Below, one piece after another: positions 36,493-45,904 of a DNA stretch of 64,000 bases; within the stretch, counting starts at the first letter, position 1, and every line of letters begins with the position of its first letter. A program made the translations under genes and the position numbers. Below the pieces are notes generated by a model, which saw only the letters and a program-made list of their open reading frames with translations, ran no database searches and was not told the DNA's origin. Source of the stretch: Eubacterium sp. An11 (GTDB lineage: Bacteria > Bacillota > Clostridia > Lachnospirales > Lachnospiraceae); contig NZ_NFLV01000013.1 of assembly GCF_002161065.1 (NCBI RefSeq), forward strand, positions 20,192 to 84,191. Reading direction: 5' to 3'.

Positions 36493-38394
36493 CTATTTTT
36501 TAATCTTTACTACTTTTACCTGGCTCCATTTACCGTAAACCTTCTGGGTTCCGTTCATCTTGTAAGCACGGACTTTCACAAAGTAGCGTTTGCCCTTTTT
36601 GAGCTTCTTGATGGTGCGGACATTCTTAGCCGCATTGTAAGATTTCACTGTGGTTTTCTTCTTACCGAAGTTTACACCTTTAGAATATGCAATCTCATAT
36701 CCGTCAGCACCGGAAACCTTTTTGAACTTCACCTGAAGCTTTTTACCTTTGCGGTTTTTCAGTTTCTTGATGACTGTTTTAGCCGGAGCGGAAACTGTCT
36801 GTGCCTGCGGCTCGGTGGCCTGCGGCTGCTGGGTGGATGGGGTTTCTGGCTCCGCCGGTTTCGCGGTCAGAGAATAGTTGATGTCGTTGTAGTCGGTGGT
36901 AAAGTCAAGGGTGTAGTCTTCTGACATCACTTCCGCATTTAATTTCTTCGCCATATTAACTGTCTGAGTTCCAATGGAAATACCCAAATCTGTTGCCTTC
37001 TGCTCCAGCTGAGATGGGTTGCTATTATAAACGTCCATCATTTGAGCATCAACAGTTTTCTGGTCAGCTTCCAGTTTGTTTACATAACCCTTGTAGAAAG
37101 CCTTTATCTTTTCTCCTACAGTGTTTACATTCTTTCTTGCATAGGCATCTAAATCCTGGAATGTCCAATATGCAGACGTATCACTGTGCTCATATGCTTC
37201 CTCTTTATAAGATTCCGGTACATCTGTTAACAGTGCTCCATAGAACGGAACCATTGGCGAATAAGCCGCACTACTTAAACTTAACCACTCCACTGTCGCC
37301 AGTTCTGCAGGCATATCGGAGCGGATCTGCATGATATGACATTCCGCGGAACTTGCTACTCCAATATATCTAATACTTCCTAAACCACTTGGTCTTCCCC
37401 CTGAAAAATCTTCAAATTCTTCATACTGACTTCCGGCCAGCTGATATAACTTTTCAACCGTAACATCTCTTGAAGGAATATCAAAGAAAATATCCTGGTA
37501 ATTTTCTGTATAAATATCTGTGTTATCTTCACCAGTCAAAATATACTGTCCAGCACGAATACGGTCGGCATTACCAGAGTCATACCCCTTACCGCCATAA
37601 GTCAGTTTGATATTAATATCTGCCCCTTCCATATCCGTCTGTGGACCTACAAAAATTTCCTTTGCTTCTGCCAGTGTCTTTACTTCATCAGATGCATATA
37701 CATTTTCTTTATCATCCAAATCCACATCACCAATAACCAGACAGTTTGGGATAATCGCTGCTTTATCTTCAGGCATCTTTATTGCACAATACTGATGTCC
37801 TGAAAGAATTTCAAAATACCATACTTCATTTTTATCGGCAATAAATACACCATCTGCTGCTTTCCACACACCATTTTTATCAATAGCATCTGCCAGAATT
37901 TCTACCCCTTCTCTTGCATTTGATGCCTGACATAAGACATAGTCCACATAGTTTTCTTCTGATATACCTGTAGAATTACCTACAAATGGATCTGCCTTTT
38001 TTGCCTCTGCACTGTTTCCGGCAGTAGTAGTCGCTGACATAGAGACACCTTTTTCGTTAACGCCAACTTCACCGAAAAGACCATCGTTTGCTTCTTTACT
38101 ATCCCGACAAGCTGTATAACGATAAGTTTTCGTTAAACCATCTTTGTAATCGCCTTGAAACTGAGTATACCCACTTTCATCTTTCCATTTTTCACCTTCC
38201 TGTATTTCTTTTGATGGAATCACCTGAAATACCTTATCGTACCTAGCTCCAATATCCTCCGTCCTTCCGAACAGTGTGGATCCGTCTTCTGTCAGGTCGG
38301 AACCTACGTAGTAGGATGTACAGGCTTTTGCCGGAACGGCTGCCAGGGCGGTGAGGCCGACAGCTGCCAGCATGGTTAATAATACTTTTTTCAC
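36493..38394 (-). CDS. Secreted C69-family dipeptidase with C-terminal Fn3-like module
   Basis: 633 residues. The signal peptide ends at AKA, exposing Cys25 (CTSYYVGSDLTEDGSTLFGRTED), the N-terminal nucleophile of peptidase family C69 (PepD/U34, Ntn hydrolase fold). Conserved blocks VGVNEKGVSMSATTT and NEVWYFEILSGHQYCAIKMP fit. A Pro/Thr/Gln linker (about 530-555) leads to a Lys-rich fibronectin-III-like module that resembles those of the subtilase at 31-33 kb. It is a cell-surface or secreted dipeptidase. The start is GTG 38392-38394 after GGAGGAG. Confidence 0.88.
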   Translation of the reverse strand: MKKVLLTMLAAVGLTALAAVPAKACTSYYVGSDLTEDGSTLFGRTEDIGARYDKVFQVIPSKEIQEGEKWKDESGYTQFQGDYKDGLTKTYRYTACRDSKEANDGLFGEVGVNEKGVSMSATTTAGNSAEAKKADPFVGNSTGISEENYVDYVLCQASNAREGVEILADAIDKNGVWKAADGVFIADKNEVWYFEILSGHQYCAIKMPEDKAAIIPNCLVIGDVDLDDKENVYASDEVKTLAEAKEIFVGPQTDMEGADINIKLTYGGKGYDSGNADRIRAGQYILTGEDNTDIYTENYQDIFFDIPSRDVTVEKLYQLAGSQYEEFEDFSGGRPSGLGSIRYIGVASSAECHIMQIRSDMPAELATVEWLSLSSAAYSPMVPFYGALLTDVPESYKEEAYEHSDTSAYWTFQDLDAYARKNVNTVGEKIKAFYKGYVNKLEADQKTVDAQMMDVYNSNPSQLEQKATDLGISIGTQTVNMAKKLNAEVMSEDYTLDFTTDYNDINYSLTAKPAEPETPSTQQPQATEPQAQTVSAPAKTVIKKLKNRKGKKLQVKFKKVSGADGYEIAYSKGVNFGKKKTTVKSYNAAKNVRTIKKLKKGKRYFVKVRAYKMNGTQKVYGKWSQVKVVKIKK

Positions 38395-38572
38395 TTCTCT
38401 CTCCTCCTGTGTTTTGCAGATTTATCCGGAGAATCCTTCTTTTCTGTGCAGGACTCGCAATATGAATGATTTCGTCCATGACAAGTCATTCTCATCTTTG
38501 TCCGTAGAAATGCAGGGTTTTTCCGAAATGGCAACAGGTTTTCTGTCATTTTTATCCTGCCGCAATGATGCC

Positions 38573-38601
38573 ATTATAATACTTTCTTTACATGGCGTCA
38601 A
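38573..38601 (-). promoter_or_regulatory. Sigma-A promoter of the C69 peptidase gene
   Basis: On the minus strand TTGACG (38596-38601) and TATAAT (38573-38578) are separated by 17 nt. The start codon is about 180 nt downstream, so the transcript has an unusually long 5' leader in which I see no known riboswitch. Confidence 0.7.
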
Positions 38602-38767
38602 TGAATTTTTACATATTTATGCATTTTATGTCGATTTATTTGCATTTTATTTACATATGTCTTGTGTTTATTGATTTTTATTATCTTTTTATCAGCAGGA
38701 TTATTCATTTGATCTTTTGCTTTCATTGCGGCAGAAATGGTCGTCCGGGGGAAGGAATGGCTGTGGT

Positions 38768-38812
38768 CAAAAAGAAAAGCGCTGTTTTCTGCGAAAGAAA
38801 ACAACGCTTTTC
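38768..38812 (-). terminator. Terminator after purC
   Basis: On the minus strand GAAAAGCGTTGTTTTCT and AGAAAACAGCGCTTTTC form a 17-bp stem with one wobble and a 5-nt loop, followed by a T-run. Confidence 0.8.
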
Positions 38813-38876
38813 CTGCATGATTTTTATAGTTTTATTTTGATGCGTCCTGCCGGCCCCGGAAGGTTCCGGTGAACTC

Positions 38877-39752
38877 TTAGATGGAGAGTGGCTTGCCGGT
38901 CAGCAGCTCGTAAGCTTCTTTGTATTTAGCGATGGTCTTGTCGATGACATCCTGCGGCAGATTATAGTCGCTGTCCGGATTAGCTTTGAGCCAGTCTCTG
39001 ACAAACTGTTTGTCGTAGGATGGCTGTCCTTTGCCCGGTTCGTAGCCTTCTTTTGGCCAGAAACGGGAACTGTCTGGTGTGAGCATCTCATCGCCGAGGA
39101 TCACATTGCCGTTCTCGTCCAGTCCGAATTCAAACTTGGTGTCTGCGATGATGATACCTTTGCTCAGGGCGTACTCTGCACATTTTTTGTACAGGGCGAT
39201 GGTTTTTTCTTTCAGTTCATTGGCGTAGAACTCACCTTTGCCCGGGTAAACTTTCTCGAGAATCTCCACAGATTTCTCATAGGAAATGTTCTCATCATGA
39301 TCGCCGATCTCTGCCTTGGTAGATGGAGTATAGATCGGTTCAGGCAGCTGCTGGGATTCTTTCAGTCCTTCCGGCAGTTTGATGCCGCAGACTGTACCAT
39401 TCTCCTGATAGCTTGCCCAGCCGCTTCCGGTGATATATCCGCGGACGATACACTCAATCGGAAGCATCTCAAGCTTCTTGCACATCATACATTTGCCTTT
39501 GAACTGCTCCTGCTGGAAGAATTCCGGCATGTCCTTGGTATCGACGGAAATCATATGGTTCGGTACAACATCCTCTGTATAGTCAAACCAGAATTTGGAC
39601 ATCTGGGTCAATACAGCGCCTTTGTCGGTAATTTTGTTCTTTAAGATCACGTCAAATGCGGAAATTCTGTCGGTGGCCACCATGATCAGGCTGTCGCCGT
39701 TGTCATAAATTTCCCGTACTTTTCCTTCCTTCATCGGTTTAAATTCTTTCAT
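38877..39752 (-). CDS. purC: Phosphoribosylaminoimidazole-succinocarboxamide synthase
   Basis: 291 residues, the long form of SAICAR synthetase. Motifs are KEGKVREIYD, VATDRISAFDVIL, ECIVRGYITGSGW, IIADTKFEFG and the ATP-grasp-like LGDEMLTPDSSRFWP. It joins CAIR and aspartate in purine synthesis. ATG 39750-39752 (MKEFKP) has AGGATGAG 7 nt upstream; upstream in-frame ATGs lack a ribosome binding site. No other pur gene is adjacent. Confidence 0.95.
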   Translation of the reverse strand: MKEFKPMKEGKVREIYDNGDSLIMVATDRISAFDVILKNKITDKGAVLTQMSKFWFDYTEDVVPNHMISVDTKDMPEFFQQEQFKGKCMMCKKLEMLPIECIVRGYITGSGWASYQENGTVCGIKLPEGLKESQQLPEPIYTPSTKAEIGDHDENISYEKSVEILEKVYPGKGEFYANELKEKTIALYKKCAEYALSKGIIIADTKFEFGLDENGNVILGDEMLTPDSSRFWPKEGYEPGKGQPSYDKQFVRDWLKANPDSDYNLPQDVIDKTIAKYKEAYELLTGKPLSI

Positions 39753-39967
39753 TGCACTCATCCTTTTCTTTCCATAATGCTTACAGGATATGCGTACGCA
39801 TTCCTCTTCGCAGGCAGGCATTTTCATCGTCCGTCTGCTCATTTCTTGTTTTACCGAGTAATTGTACTACAATCTTTTCCGGAAAACAATTCCTTTTCTC
39901 TTTTTTTCTGTCCTGATTTTCAGTTTTCGCTGTTTTCTTAAACCTTATGTCTGCAAATGTACAGCTA

Positions 39968-40642
39968 TTATTTTTTCTTTGCCGCTATTTCTTCCGCCTG
40001 TTTCTTATATTCCGGGTAGGCCTTGCAGATATCTTTTAAGCAGCAGCGCTCACAGTGAGGCGTTGTGCGGGCGGTACAGACATCTCTTCCGTGGAACACC
40101 AGCCGGTGGCAGAAATCGCTGCCTTCTTCCGGCGGAATGATCTTCCAGAGAGCCATCTCCACCTTCTTCGGCTCTTTGATATCGTCCACCAGGCCGATGC
40201 GGTTGCACAGCCGGATGCAATGGGTATCTGTAACGATGGCAGGCTTGCCGAACACATCGCCCATGATGAGATTAGCGCTTTTTCTTCCCACGCCGGGAAG
40301 CTTCATCAAATCATCAAAATTATCCGGCACCCGGCCGCCAAACTCATCCCGGAGCATCCGCATACATTTGCTGATATCCCTGGCTTTGCTTTTTCCAAGA
40401 CCGCAGGGACGAACAATGGCCTCAATGTCCTCCGGTTCCGCTGCCGCCAGCGCCTCCACTCCCGGATATTTGGCAAATAAATCTTTTACGATCACATTGA
40501 CTCTCTCGTCCGTACACTGAGCGGCCAGCCGGACGCTGACCAGAAGCTTCCACGCTTCATTATAATCCAGAGTGCATCCTGCATCCGGATATTCTTTTTT
40601 CAGCCGCTCGATGGCGATGGCGGCTCTTTCTTTCTTTGTCAT
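39968..40642 (-). CDS. nth: Endonuclease III
   Basis: 224 residues. A helix-hairpin-helix (LPGVGRKSANLIMGD with the catalytic Lys in GRKSA), the catalytic Asp in VTDTHCIRL and the C-terminal 4Fe-4S ligands CTARTTPHCERCCLKDIC are all visible. It removes oxidised pyrimidines from DNA. ATG 40640-40642 follows GGGAGG; the upstream frame extension to 40708 is not needed. The EamA transporter gene lies upstream on the same strand, 96 nt away. Confidence 0.95.
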   Translation of the reverse strand: MTKKERAAIAIERLKKEYPDAGCTLDYNEAWKLLVSVRLAAQCTDERVNVIVKDLFAKYPGVEALAAAEPEDIEAIVRPCGLGKSKARDISKCMRMLRDEFGGRVPDNFDDLMKLPGVGRKSANLIMGDVFGKPAIVTDTHCIRLCNRIGLVDDIKEPKKVEMALWKIIPPEEGSDFCHRLVFHGRDVCTARTTPHCERCCLKDICKAYPEYKKQAEEIAAKKK

Positions 40643-40738
40643 ATGTATACCTCCCAATGGTGCAAATTGGCTGCCCCGTTTTTCCCGGGCCATTTTATAT
40701 TGCTTCATTTTCTTCTGTAAAGATTTTCGGTTCCTGTC

Positions 40739-41701
40739 TCACAAGCCTTCACCCTGGCCCGCATTCCGATGCGGCATCATTTCTGTCTTTTCCTGCGTCT
40801 CAGGGTCATTTCCGCTCAATGATACCAAAAGACATGCGCCGATCACGAGGGCAAAACCCAGCAAATCCAGGGGCGCAAATTCCGTTCCCAGCCAAAGAGC
40901 TGACACGATCGTGGCTACCACCGGCTCTATGCATGCAAGCATACTGGCCTTGACCGGGCCGATATCGGACACGCCCTGCAGATAAAAGGAAAAAGAAATC
41001 ACAGTGCCGAACACCACCATGACCAGCAGCGCCAGCACGATATGTATCTCGAAATTCCAGGACTTTTCCCAGATACGGAAAGCCACGGCCATGACCACTC
41101 CTCCGATGAGCATGGCAAAACCGCTGATCAGCGGAGTTCCCCATTTTTTAAGAAGATTGCCGGGCAGCAGCGTATAGGTGGTCAGCGCCACCGCTGCCAG
41201 ACCGCCCCAGAGAAGGGCGTCTCCGGAAATCACCAGACCGTCCAGACGACCGTGGGTGGCAAGAAGCACCACGCCGATCAATGTCAGAACAGCCGCCGTC
41301 ACCTCTTTCCCTTTTGGCAGACGCCGGGCAAAGATACAGGATACGATCATTACCATAATGATACCGGTATTCTGAAAGACAGTGGCCGTTCCTGAATTGG
41401 AATAACTGATGGCCGTGAGATATGCAAATTGTGAAAACATCAGACCGCCGATGGCGAAAACTACCAGACGCACTGCCTCCGCCGGATTCTTCCAGACGCC
41501 AAAGGTCTCTTTCTTTTTGGTCAGAAGCGTAAATAACAGCAGAATAACGCCGGCGCCCAGCATCCGGATGGCCGCCAGCATCCCGGATTCCATCTGGCTG
41601 TTGGCAAAAATATACTGGCCGCAGGTACCGGAAAATCCCCAGGCAGTGCCGCCAGTCAATGTGAGGATGACTCCCCTGATCTGTCTCTTCTTCTGTGTCA
41701 T
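40739..41701 (-). CDS. EamA/DMT-family transporter
   Basis: 320 residues with ten predicted membrane helices in two repeated EamA halves (each ending in a segment like TATVFQNTGIIMVMIVSCIF and VKASMLACIEPVVATIVSALWLG). These are drug/metabolite exporters of unpredictable substrate. The hydrophilic C-terminus of about 20 residues is rich in Glu and His. AGGAG lies upstream of the ATG. Confidence 0.88.
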   Translation of the reverse strand: MTQKKRQIRGVILTLTGGTAWGFSGTCGQYIFANSQMESGMLAAIRMLGAGVILLLFTLLTKKKETFGVWKNPAEAVRLVVFAIGGLMFSQFAYLTAISYSNSGTATVFQNTGIIMVMIVSCIFARRLPKGKEVTAAVLTLIGVVLLATHGRLDGLVISGDALLWGGLAAVALTTYTLLPGNLLKKWGTPLISGFAMLIGGVVMAVAFRIWEKSWNFEIHIVLALLVMVVFGTVISFSFYLQGVSDIGPVKASMLACIEPVVATIVSALWLGTEFAPLDLLGFALVIGACLLVSLSGNDPETQEKTEMMPHRNAGQGEGL

Positions 41702-41806
41702 ATTTTTCTCCTCTTTTTTTAATCTGTGGGATAGTATAACACAACCCGCGGGATTTTTTAATATATTTCAGAGAAAATGTACCCGAAAAACGGGAAAAGC
41801 CGCTCT

Positions 41807-42457
41807 TTAATGCGGCTCCTTCTCCAGCAGTTTCGCCTGATTTTCAAGAATCCGATCCATTTTCTTATGAAGGTCTTCCAGAATAAATTCTGACTTCAGA
41901 TTCACTTTGTAGGCGTTTTCCGCCTGTTCCCGGTCTCTTTCTTCCCGGCGGTTCTGGCTCATCATGATGAGCGGCGCCTGGACGGCTGCCACACAGGATA
42001 AAACCAGATTCAACAAAATGTACGGATAGGCGTCAAAGGCATGGTCTTTCATCATATTATTGCCGAACATCCAGAACAGGAGCAGAGCTGTGAAAGAAAA
42101 AATAAATCCCCAGCTTCCGGCAAACTTTGCAATTTTATCCGCCGTCCGCTGCCCGAATGTGCTGGCCGCATGGAGACTTCGCTCCAGATCCACCGACACT
42201 TTCTTTTCCAGCATCATATGGAGAATATCCTCCTCATTGAAATCCTCCGCCACATTATCCACCAGCACCCGGACCAAATCCAGCTTCTCATCGGTAGTGA
42301 GGGACTTCTCCGCCGGGGCGCCGGAACTTTTCGGAAGTGTCTCCACCGGATTGTCCGGCGCGCCGGAACTTTTCGATGGTGTCATCGCCGCATTGTCCGG
42401 CGCGGCATCACGCGTTCCCTGTCTGCCTGCTTTTTTTGTATTTTTTCCTTTTGACAT
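41807..42457 (-). CDS. DUF1003 family membrane protein
   Basis: 216 residues. A low-complexity N-terminus carries a near-duplicate ...KSSGAPDNP... / ...KSSGAPAEK... segment, then a helical region, and then the DUF1003 core with two membrane helices (WGFIFSFTALLLFWMFGN and YPYILLNLVLSCVAAVQAPLIMMSQNR, the family signature) and a C-terminal coiled coil (FILEDLHKKMDRILENQAKLLE). Function is unknown. The start is ATG 42455-42457 after AGGAGG. Confidence 0.85.
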   Translation of the reverse strand: MSKGKNTKKAGRQGTRDAAPDNAAMTPSKSSGAPDNPVETLPKSSGAPAEKSLTTDEKLDLVRVLVDNVAEDFNEEDILHMMLEKKVSVDLERSLHAASTFGQRTADKIAKFAGSWGFIFSFTALLLFWMFGNNMMKDHAFDAYPYILLNLVLSCVAAVQAPLIMMSQNRREERDREQAENAYKVNLKSEFILEDLHKKMDRILENQAKLLEKEPH

Positions 42458-42569
42458 ACTGTCATCCTCCTGCACGGTTTTGAGATAGTATGCCCGGTTT
42501 ATTTATTTTCAATCAATTTTCGTTCTGCCCGGCGCTTTCCTGACGTCCCAATTATGTCCGGCGCCCCGG

Positions 42570-43313
42570 TCACTCCTTTAAGAACACCAGATTTTGTTCG
42601 TCGGAGTACATTTCCGCGAAATGGTATCCCAGACGGTCAAAGGCTTTCAGTCCTGCCGCGTCTTCCGCCTTTTGCTCGGCCATAAAGCGAACCATCTCTC
42701 CTCTGGCCATCTTAGCATAGGTTCCCTTTTCTTTTACTTTGCCACAGATAAGCTCCCCAAACACACAGGTGACGCAGGGAAGATTCCCAGGCAGATATTT
42801 AAGCACCGCCCGGCTGTATTCTCTGGATGCCAGATTGACCAGAAGGCTGCAGTCTTCTAACACCTTTCCTGCGATGGCCCCGCCCCAGAAATCATACAGG
42901 GAATCCAGCTTCTCCTGATGAAAACGGGCCTGCATTTCCAGACGGTAGGGCGTGACGCCGTCAAAGGGCCGCAGCGCCCCGTAAAAACCCGATAAGATGT
43001 ACAGATGATCTTGCAGATAGGCATAAGCGCTCTCGTCAAAAACTGCCGGAGCCATATATTTATACTGGATGCCCTCGTAGGCGAGAATCGCCGGCGTCAG
43101 CCGTTCCCGAAGATTCATGGATGCGATCCGCTCATAATTTTCCATGGCAATTTTATCATTACATTTCCACATATCCCGCAGTCCGGACAGGGACATTTCC
43201 CTCATCTGCTCCAGCAGAAATTCTGTCTTTTCCAGGAAAACCGGCAGGTTCTCCGGAGGCAGAATGTCCTGTTCGTTCATCTTCTTTGCCGGAGAAATAA
43301 TAATTTTTAACAT
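42570..43313 (-). CDS. yaaA: YaaA family peroxide-stress protein
   Basis: 247 residues. The N-terminus MLKIIISPAKKMNEQD and blocks AILAYEGIQYKYM, ILSGFYGALRPFD and NLASREYSRAV match YaaA (DUF328), which in E. coli limits free iron and oxidative DNA damage. GAGAGG precedes ATG 43311-43313. An upstream frame extension to 43400 is rejected because it lacks a ribosome binding site and family homology. Confidence 0.9.
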   Translation of the reverse strand: MLKIIISPAKKMNEQDILPPENLPVFLEKTEFLLEQMREMSLSGLRDMWKCNDKIAMENYERIASMNLRERLTPAILAYEGIQYKYMAPAVFDESAYAYLQDHLYILSGFYGALRPFDGVTPYRLEMQARFHQEKLDSLYDFWGGAIAGKVLEDCSLLVNLASREYSRAVLKYLPGNLPCVTCVFGELICGKVKEKGTYAKMARGEMVRFMAEQKAEDAAGLKAFDRLGYHFAEMYSDEQNLVFLKE

Positions 43314-43492
43314 ATATTTTCTTCCTCTCCTTCTCATAATCCTGTATGCCGATGCCAGGCGTTCCCGCCATTTTGTCACCGCCCTTCTCCCGACAGGCAC
43401 ATTCTGCCGCCCCAGCTATTCACTCCCGGCAGAATATGTACTGTAATTCTAAACAATCGAACAGGAGGAGTCAATAAAGAGATGGAACTCTC

Positions 43493-43530
43493 TTGACGCC
43501 ACCGTGCTTATAGTGTATAGTGTATATATA
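43493..43530 (+). promoter_or_regulatory. Promoter with GTGTATA repeats upstream of the first GntR operon
   Basis: TTGACG (43493-43498) and TATAGT (43516-43521) are 17 nt apart. The -10 lies inside direct repeats TAGTGTATAGTGTATATATA, which could be the binding site of the GntR/YtrA-type regulator encoded next. Confidence 0.6.
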
Positions 43531-43558
43531 TCAACATCACATTGAAGGAGGCGAGGAT

Positions 43559-43933
43559 TTGAATATCCTGATATCCAACGCATCAGACCTTCCACTTTAT
43601 CAGCAGATCAAGGATCAGATCAAGGACGCCATACTCCGGGAAGAACTGAAAGAAGGCGATATGCTCCCTTCCATCCGCAGTTTTGCCAACGACCTGAAGG
43701 TGAGCGTCCTTACCATCCGACGGGTTTATGAAGAGCTGGAGAAGGAAGGGTTTGTCACCAGCCAGGTGGGTATCGGCACCTTTGTCTCCGCAGGGAACCT
43801 GGACTTGCTGCGGGATTCCCGGAGGCGGCTGGTGGAAGAAAAGATGCAGGACATGATTCACACAGCGAAGTCCCTTTCCATCACAAAAGAAGAACTGATG
43901 GCAATGATGGACATTTTATATGAAGAAGAATAG
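43559..43933 (+). CDS. GntR-family regulator, YtrA type
   Basis: 124 residues. The winged helix includes PLYQQIKDQIKDAILREELKEGDMLPSIRSFANDLKVSVLTIRRVYEELEKEGFV, followed by a short helical tail with no ligand-binding domain. This is the YtrA subfamily, which represses linked ABC transporter operons. The start is taken as TTG 43559, which follows GGAGGCGAGG; no ATG is suitable. The two transporter genes follow directly. Confidence 0.85.
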   Translation: MNILISNASDLPLYQQIKDQIKDAILREELKEGDMLPSIRSFANDLKVSVLTIRRVYEELEKEGFVTSQVGIGTFVSAGNLDLLRDSRRRLVEEKMQDMIHTAKSLSITKEELMAMMDILYEEE

Positions 43934-43988
43934 CGCCGGACACTCTGCCGGACAATATATCAAGAACCGATACAGAACGGAGGTTTCT

Positions 43989-44549
43989 ATGGATACAGTT
44001 TTCAACCCGATTTTGGAAGTGCGTAATCTCAATAAATCTTACAAGGATTTTTCTCTGCAAAATGTTTCCTTTTCCCTGCCGGAAGGATGCATCACCGGGT
44101 TTATCGGCGCCAACGGCGCCGGAAAGACCACAACGATCAATACTATTTTAGGACTGGCCGGTATGGACAGCAGCGGAAAAGGCGTTTTCTTTTCCACGCA
44201 CATCACTTCGGATCTGGACAAGATCGCCGATGTTCTTGTGCTCATTGACCACGGTTCCATTCTCTTTGAAGAAGAGAAGGACATTCTGCTGGATTCTCAC
44301 CGAATGGTGAAAGGCAGCGCCCGGTGGCTTACCGAAAAAGCCCGGTCTCTTTTTTCCAGCATCACAGAGACAGCTTTTGGTTTTACCGGTCTCACCGGAC
44401 AGCCGGATCAGGTACGCGCGCTCATGCCGGACGCTGTCATGGAACGCCCGCTGATCGAAGATATCATGCTGGACGCCATCGGAAAAAATGCACCGGCAGC
44501 GAAGCGGTGCAAAACCGCCGCTGTGACAGGCCCGCATGATACATTTTAA
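43989..44549 (+). pseudogene. ABC transporter ATPase with internal in-frame deletion
   Basis: 186 residues instead of about 290-300. The N-terminal strand, a Walker A (GANGAGKTTT) and the sequence up to INTILGL are normal. The next residues GMDSSGKGVFFSTHITSDLDKIAD belong to the H-loop region that normally lies some 120 residues later. The Q-loop, the LSGGQ-type signature and Walker B are missing, so it cannot be a normal ATPase. The C-terminal domain (FGFTGLTGQPDQVRALMPDAVMERPLIEDIML) remains. It keeps a good ribosome binding site (GGAGG before ATG 43989), and the frame is intact, so the product may still be made. Confidence 0.8.
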
Positions 44550-44563
44550 AAGGAGGGAACTCT

Positions 44564-45208
44564 ATGTTACTGCATTTAATTAAGAAAGAATTTGTCGTCA
44601 TACAAAAACAGACCCTCTGGATGATCGGACTGGTCATACTCATACCACTTTTTATACTTTGGAGGCTCCCACAGTATGCCAATTATCTGGGTTTTGTCTT
44701 TTCTGTAATTTATGGGACATTTATCATGTTATCTTATATCTGTCTGGCAGAATATCAGTGTGAAAAGGCGTCTGCCTATCTGTGTACCACGCCTTATCCA
44801 CGGAAGTATCTGGTGCTGTCCAAATATTTTTTCTGCCTCATTGTCTATCTCTTCTGCGCTCTTATGTTCCGGTTGGAGACATTGTTTCTGCCTCAGCTTG
44901 GCGGATTGTCGCTGCCACTGGCAGGAGGAGCATTTTTGCTCATTGCTCTGCTTTGCGGAATATATCTGCCCATTTGCTATTATTTCGGATATGACAAAAC
45001 GAAGTTTGTCTATGTGATCATCGTGCTGGGACTATCATATCTGCTGCCGTCTATGATGAAGTTCAATATCACGAACTCAATATCCCGGCTGTTTATGGGC
45101 ACTTCTCCAAATCTTGCCGGAGCAGGAATCTTTCTCGCAGGGATCTTGATTTTTGCCCTGTCAGCGCTGGTTTCTGTCCGGATTTATGACCGGAAAGATT
45201 TAGTTTGA
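44564..45208 (+). CDS. ABC-2 type permease, partner of the deleted ATPase
   Basis: 214 residues with six predicted membrane helices, starting MLLHLIKKEFVVIQKQTLW, the N-terminus of ABC2_membrane_5-like permeases in YtrA-type operons. It is intact, with AAGGAGGG before the ATG and a 14-nt gap after the ATPase. With its own ATPase gutted, it is either non-functional or energised by another ATPase (for example the one at 52.5-53.4 kb); this is speculation. Confidence 0.8.
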   Translation: MLLHLIKKEFVVIQKQTLWMIGLVILIPLFILWRLPQYANYLGFVFSVIYGTFIMLSYICLAEYQCEKASAYLCTTPYPRKYLVLSKYFFCLIVYLFCALMFRLETLFLPQLGGLSLPLAGGAFLLIALLCGIYLPICYYFGYDKTKFVYVIIVLGLSYLLPSMMKFNITNSISRLFMGTSPNLAGAGIFLAGILIFALSALVSVRIYDRKDLV

Positions 45209-45326
45209 TCTGCCGTTGGCAGATCCCTCATGGCTCTCTGGCAGGTTTACGACAGATTCCTCCGCAGATTTACGTCAGTTTCGCCATGGTCATTTCAAAA
45301 TCAATACTATATTGGGAGGTTTTCAT

Positions 45327-45707
45327 ATGAACAACGACAGAATTTTTCTCTTTGTTATCGCCGTGCTGGCTCTGGTCTATGCCATGGGCAGCGCCTATGG
45401 CTTCTTTCTGAAACGCACCAGAAGCACCCTCACGGAAGGCACAGTGTACTCCATCTGGATGCCGGGGCCTGAAAACACACGGTTCCGCAATTCCAAATGG
45501 GCAAAGATCGCCTACAAAGCCGGTGGAAAACAATACATTTCCTATAACCGCATTCAGGTTCCTATGAGTGCAGAAGCCGGCACAAAGGTCACCGTCCGCT
45601 ACGACGCTCTTCATCCGGATATGCTCTACAGCTTTTCCTGGAAAAAAATCGGGATTGCCCTGGCAGTCGCAGCGGTCAGCCTGGCCGCCGGGCTGCTGGT
45701 ATACTGA
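45327..45707 (+). CDS. DUF3592-like small membrane protein, paralogue 1
   Basis: 126 residues: an N-terminal helix, a beta-rich extracytoplasmic-like segment (KIAYKAGGKQYISYNRIQVPMSAEAGTKVTVRYD) and a C-terminal helix. The layout matches DUF3592 proteins. ATG 45327 follows GGGAGG. It is clearly paralogous to 45905-46279. Function unknown. Confidence 0.7.
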   Translation: MNNDRIFLFVIAVLALVYAMGSAYGFFLKRTRSTLTEGTVYSIWMPGPENTRFRNSKWAKIAYKAGGKQYISYNRIQVPMSAEAGTKVTVRYDALHPDMLYSFSWKKIGIALAVAAVSLAAGLLVY

Positions 45708-45827
45708 TAATGTGCAGCGCAGCATAGTAAGATATTATGCTGTACTGACGAAAGAATTGTAATGATATCACAGAGATAACATTTCATTGACTTCTGGCCC
45801 TTCCGGTGCTAACTTATAAAAATAAGG

Positions 45828-45877
45828 CGGGACAAAAGAACTATCTGGCATAAGACAGAGGAATCTCTTTTGTCCCG
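45828..45877 (+). terminator. Hairpin between the DUF3592 paralogues
   Basis: CGGGACAAAAGA pairs with TCTTTTGTCCCG around a loop of about 26 nt, followed by GTATTTT. It is terminator-like or an attenuator ahead of the second paralogue, whose ribosome binding site begins about 15 nt later. Confidence 0.5.
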
Positions 45878-45904
45878 GTATTTTGCACAGGAGGTACGAA
45901 AGAT

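Larger units (their letters stand above)
38395..38876. other. Intergenic region between the C69 peptidase and purC
   Basis: 482 bp. It contains, from right to left, the purC terminator hairpin, an AT-rich stretch (38590-38700) and a strong minus-strand promoter for the peptidase, leaving a leader of about 180 nt. No gene is supported. Confidence 0.6.
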
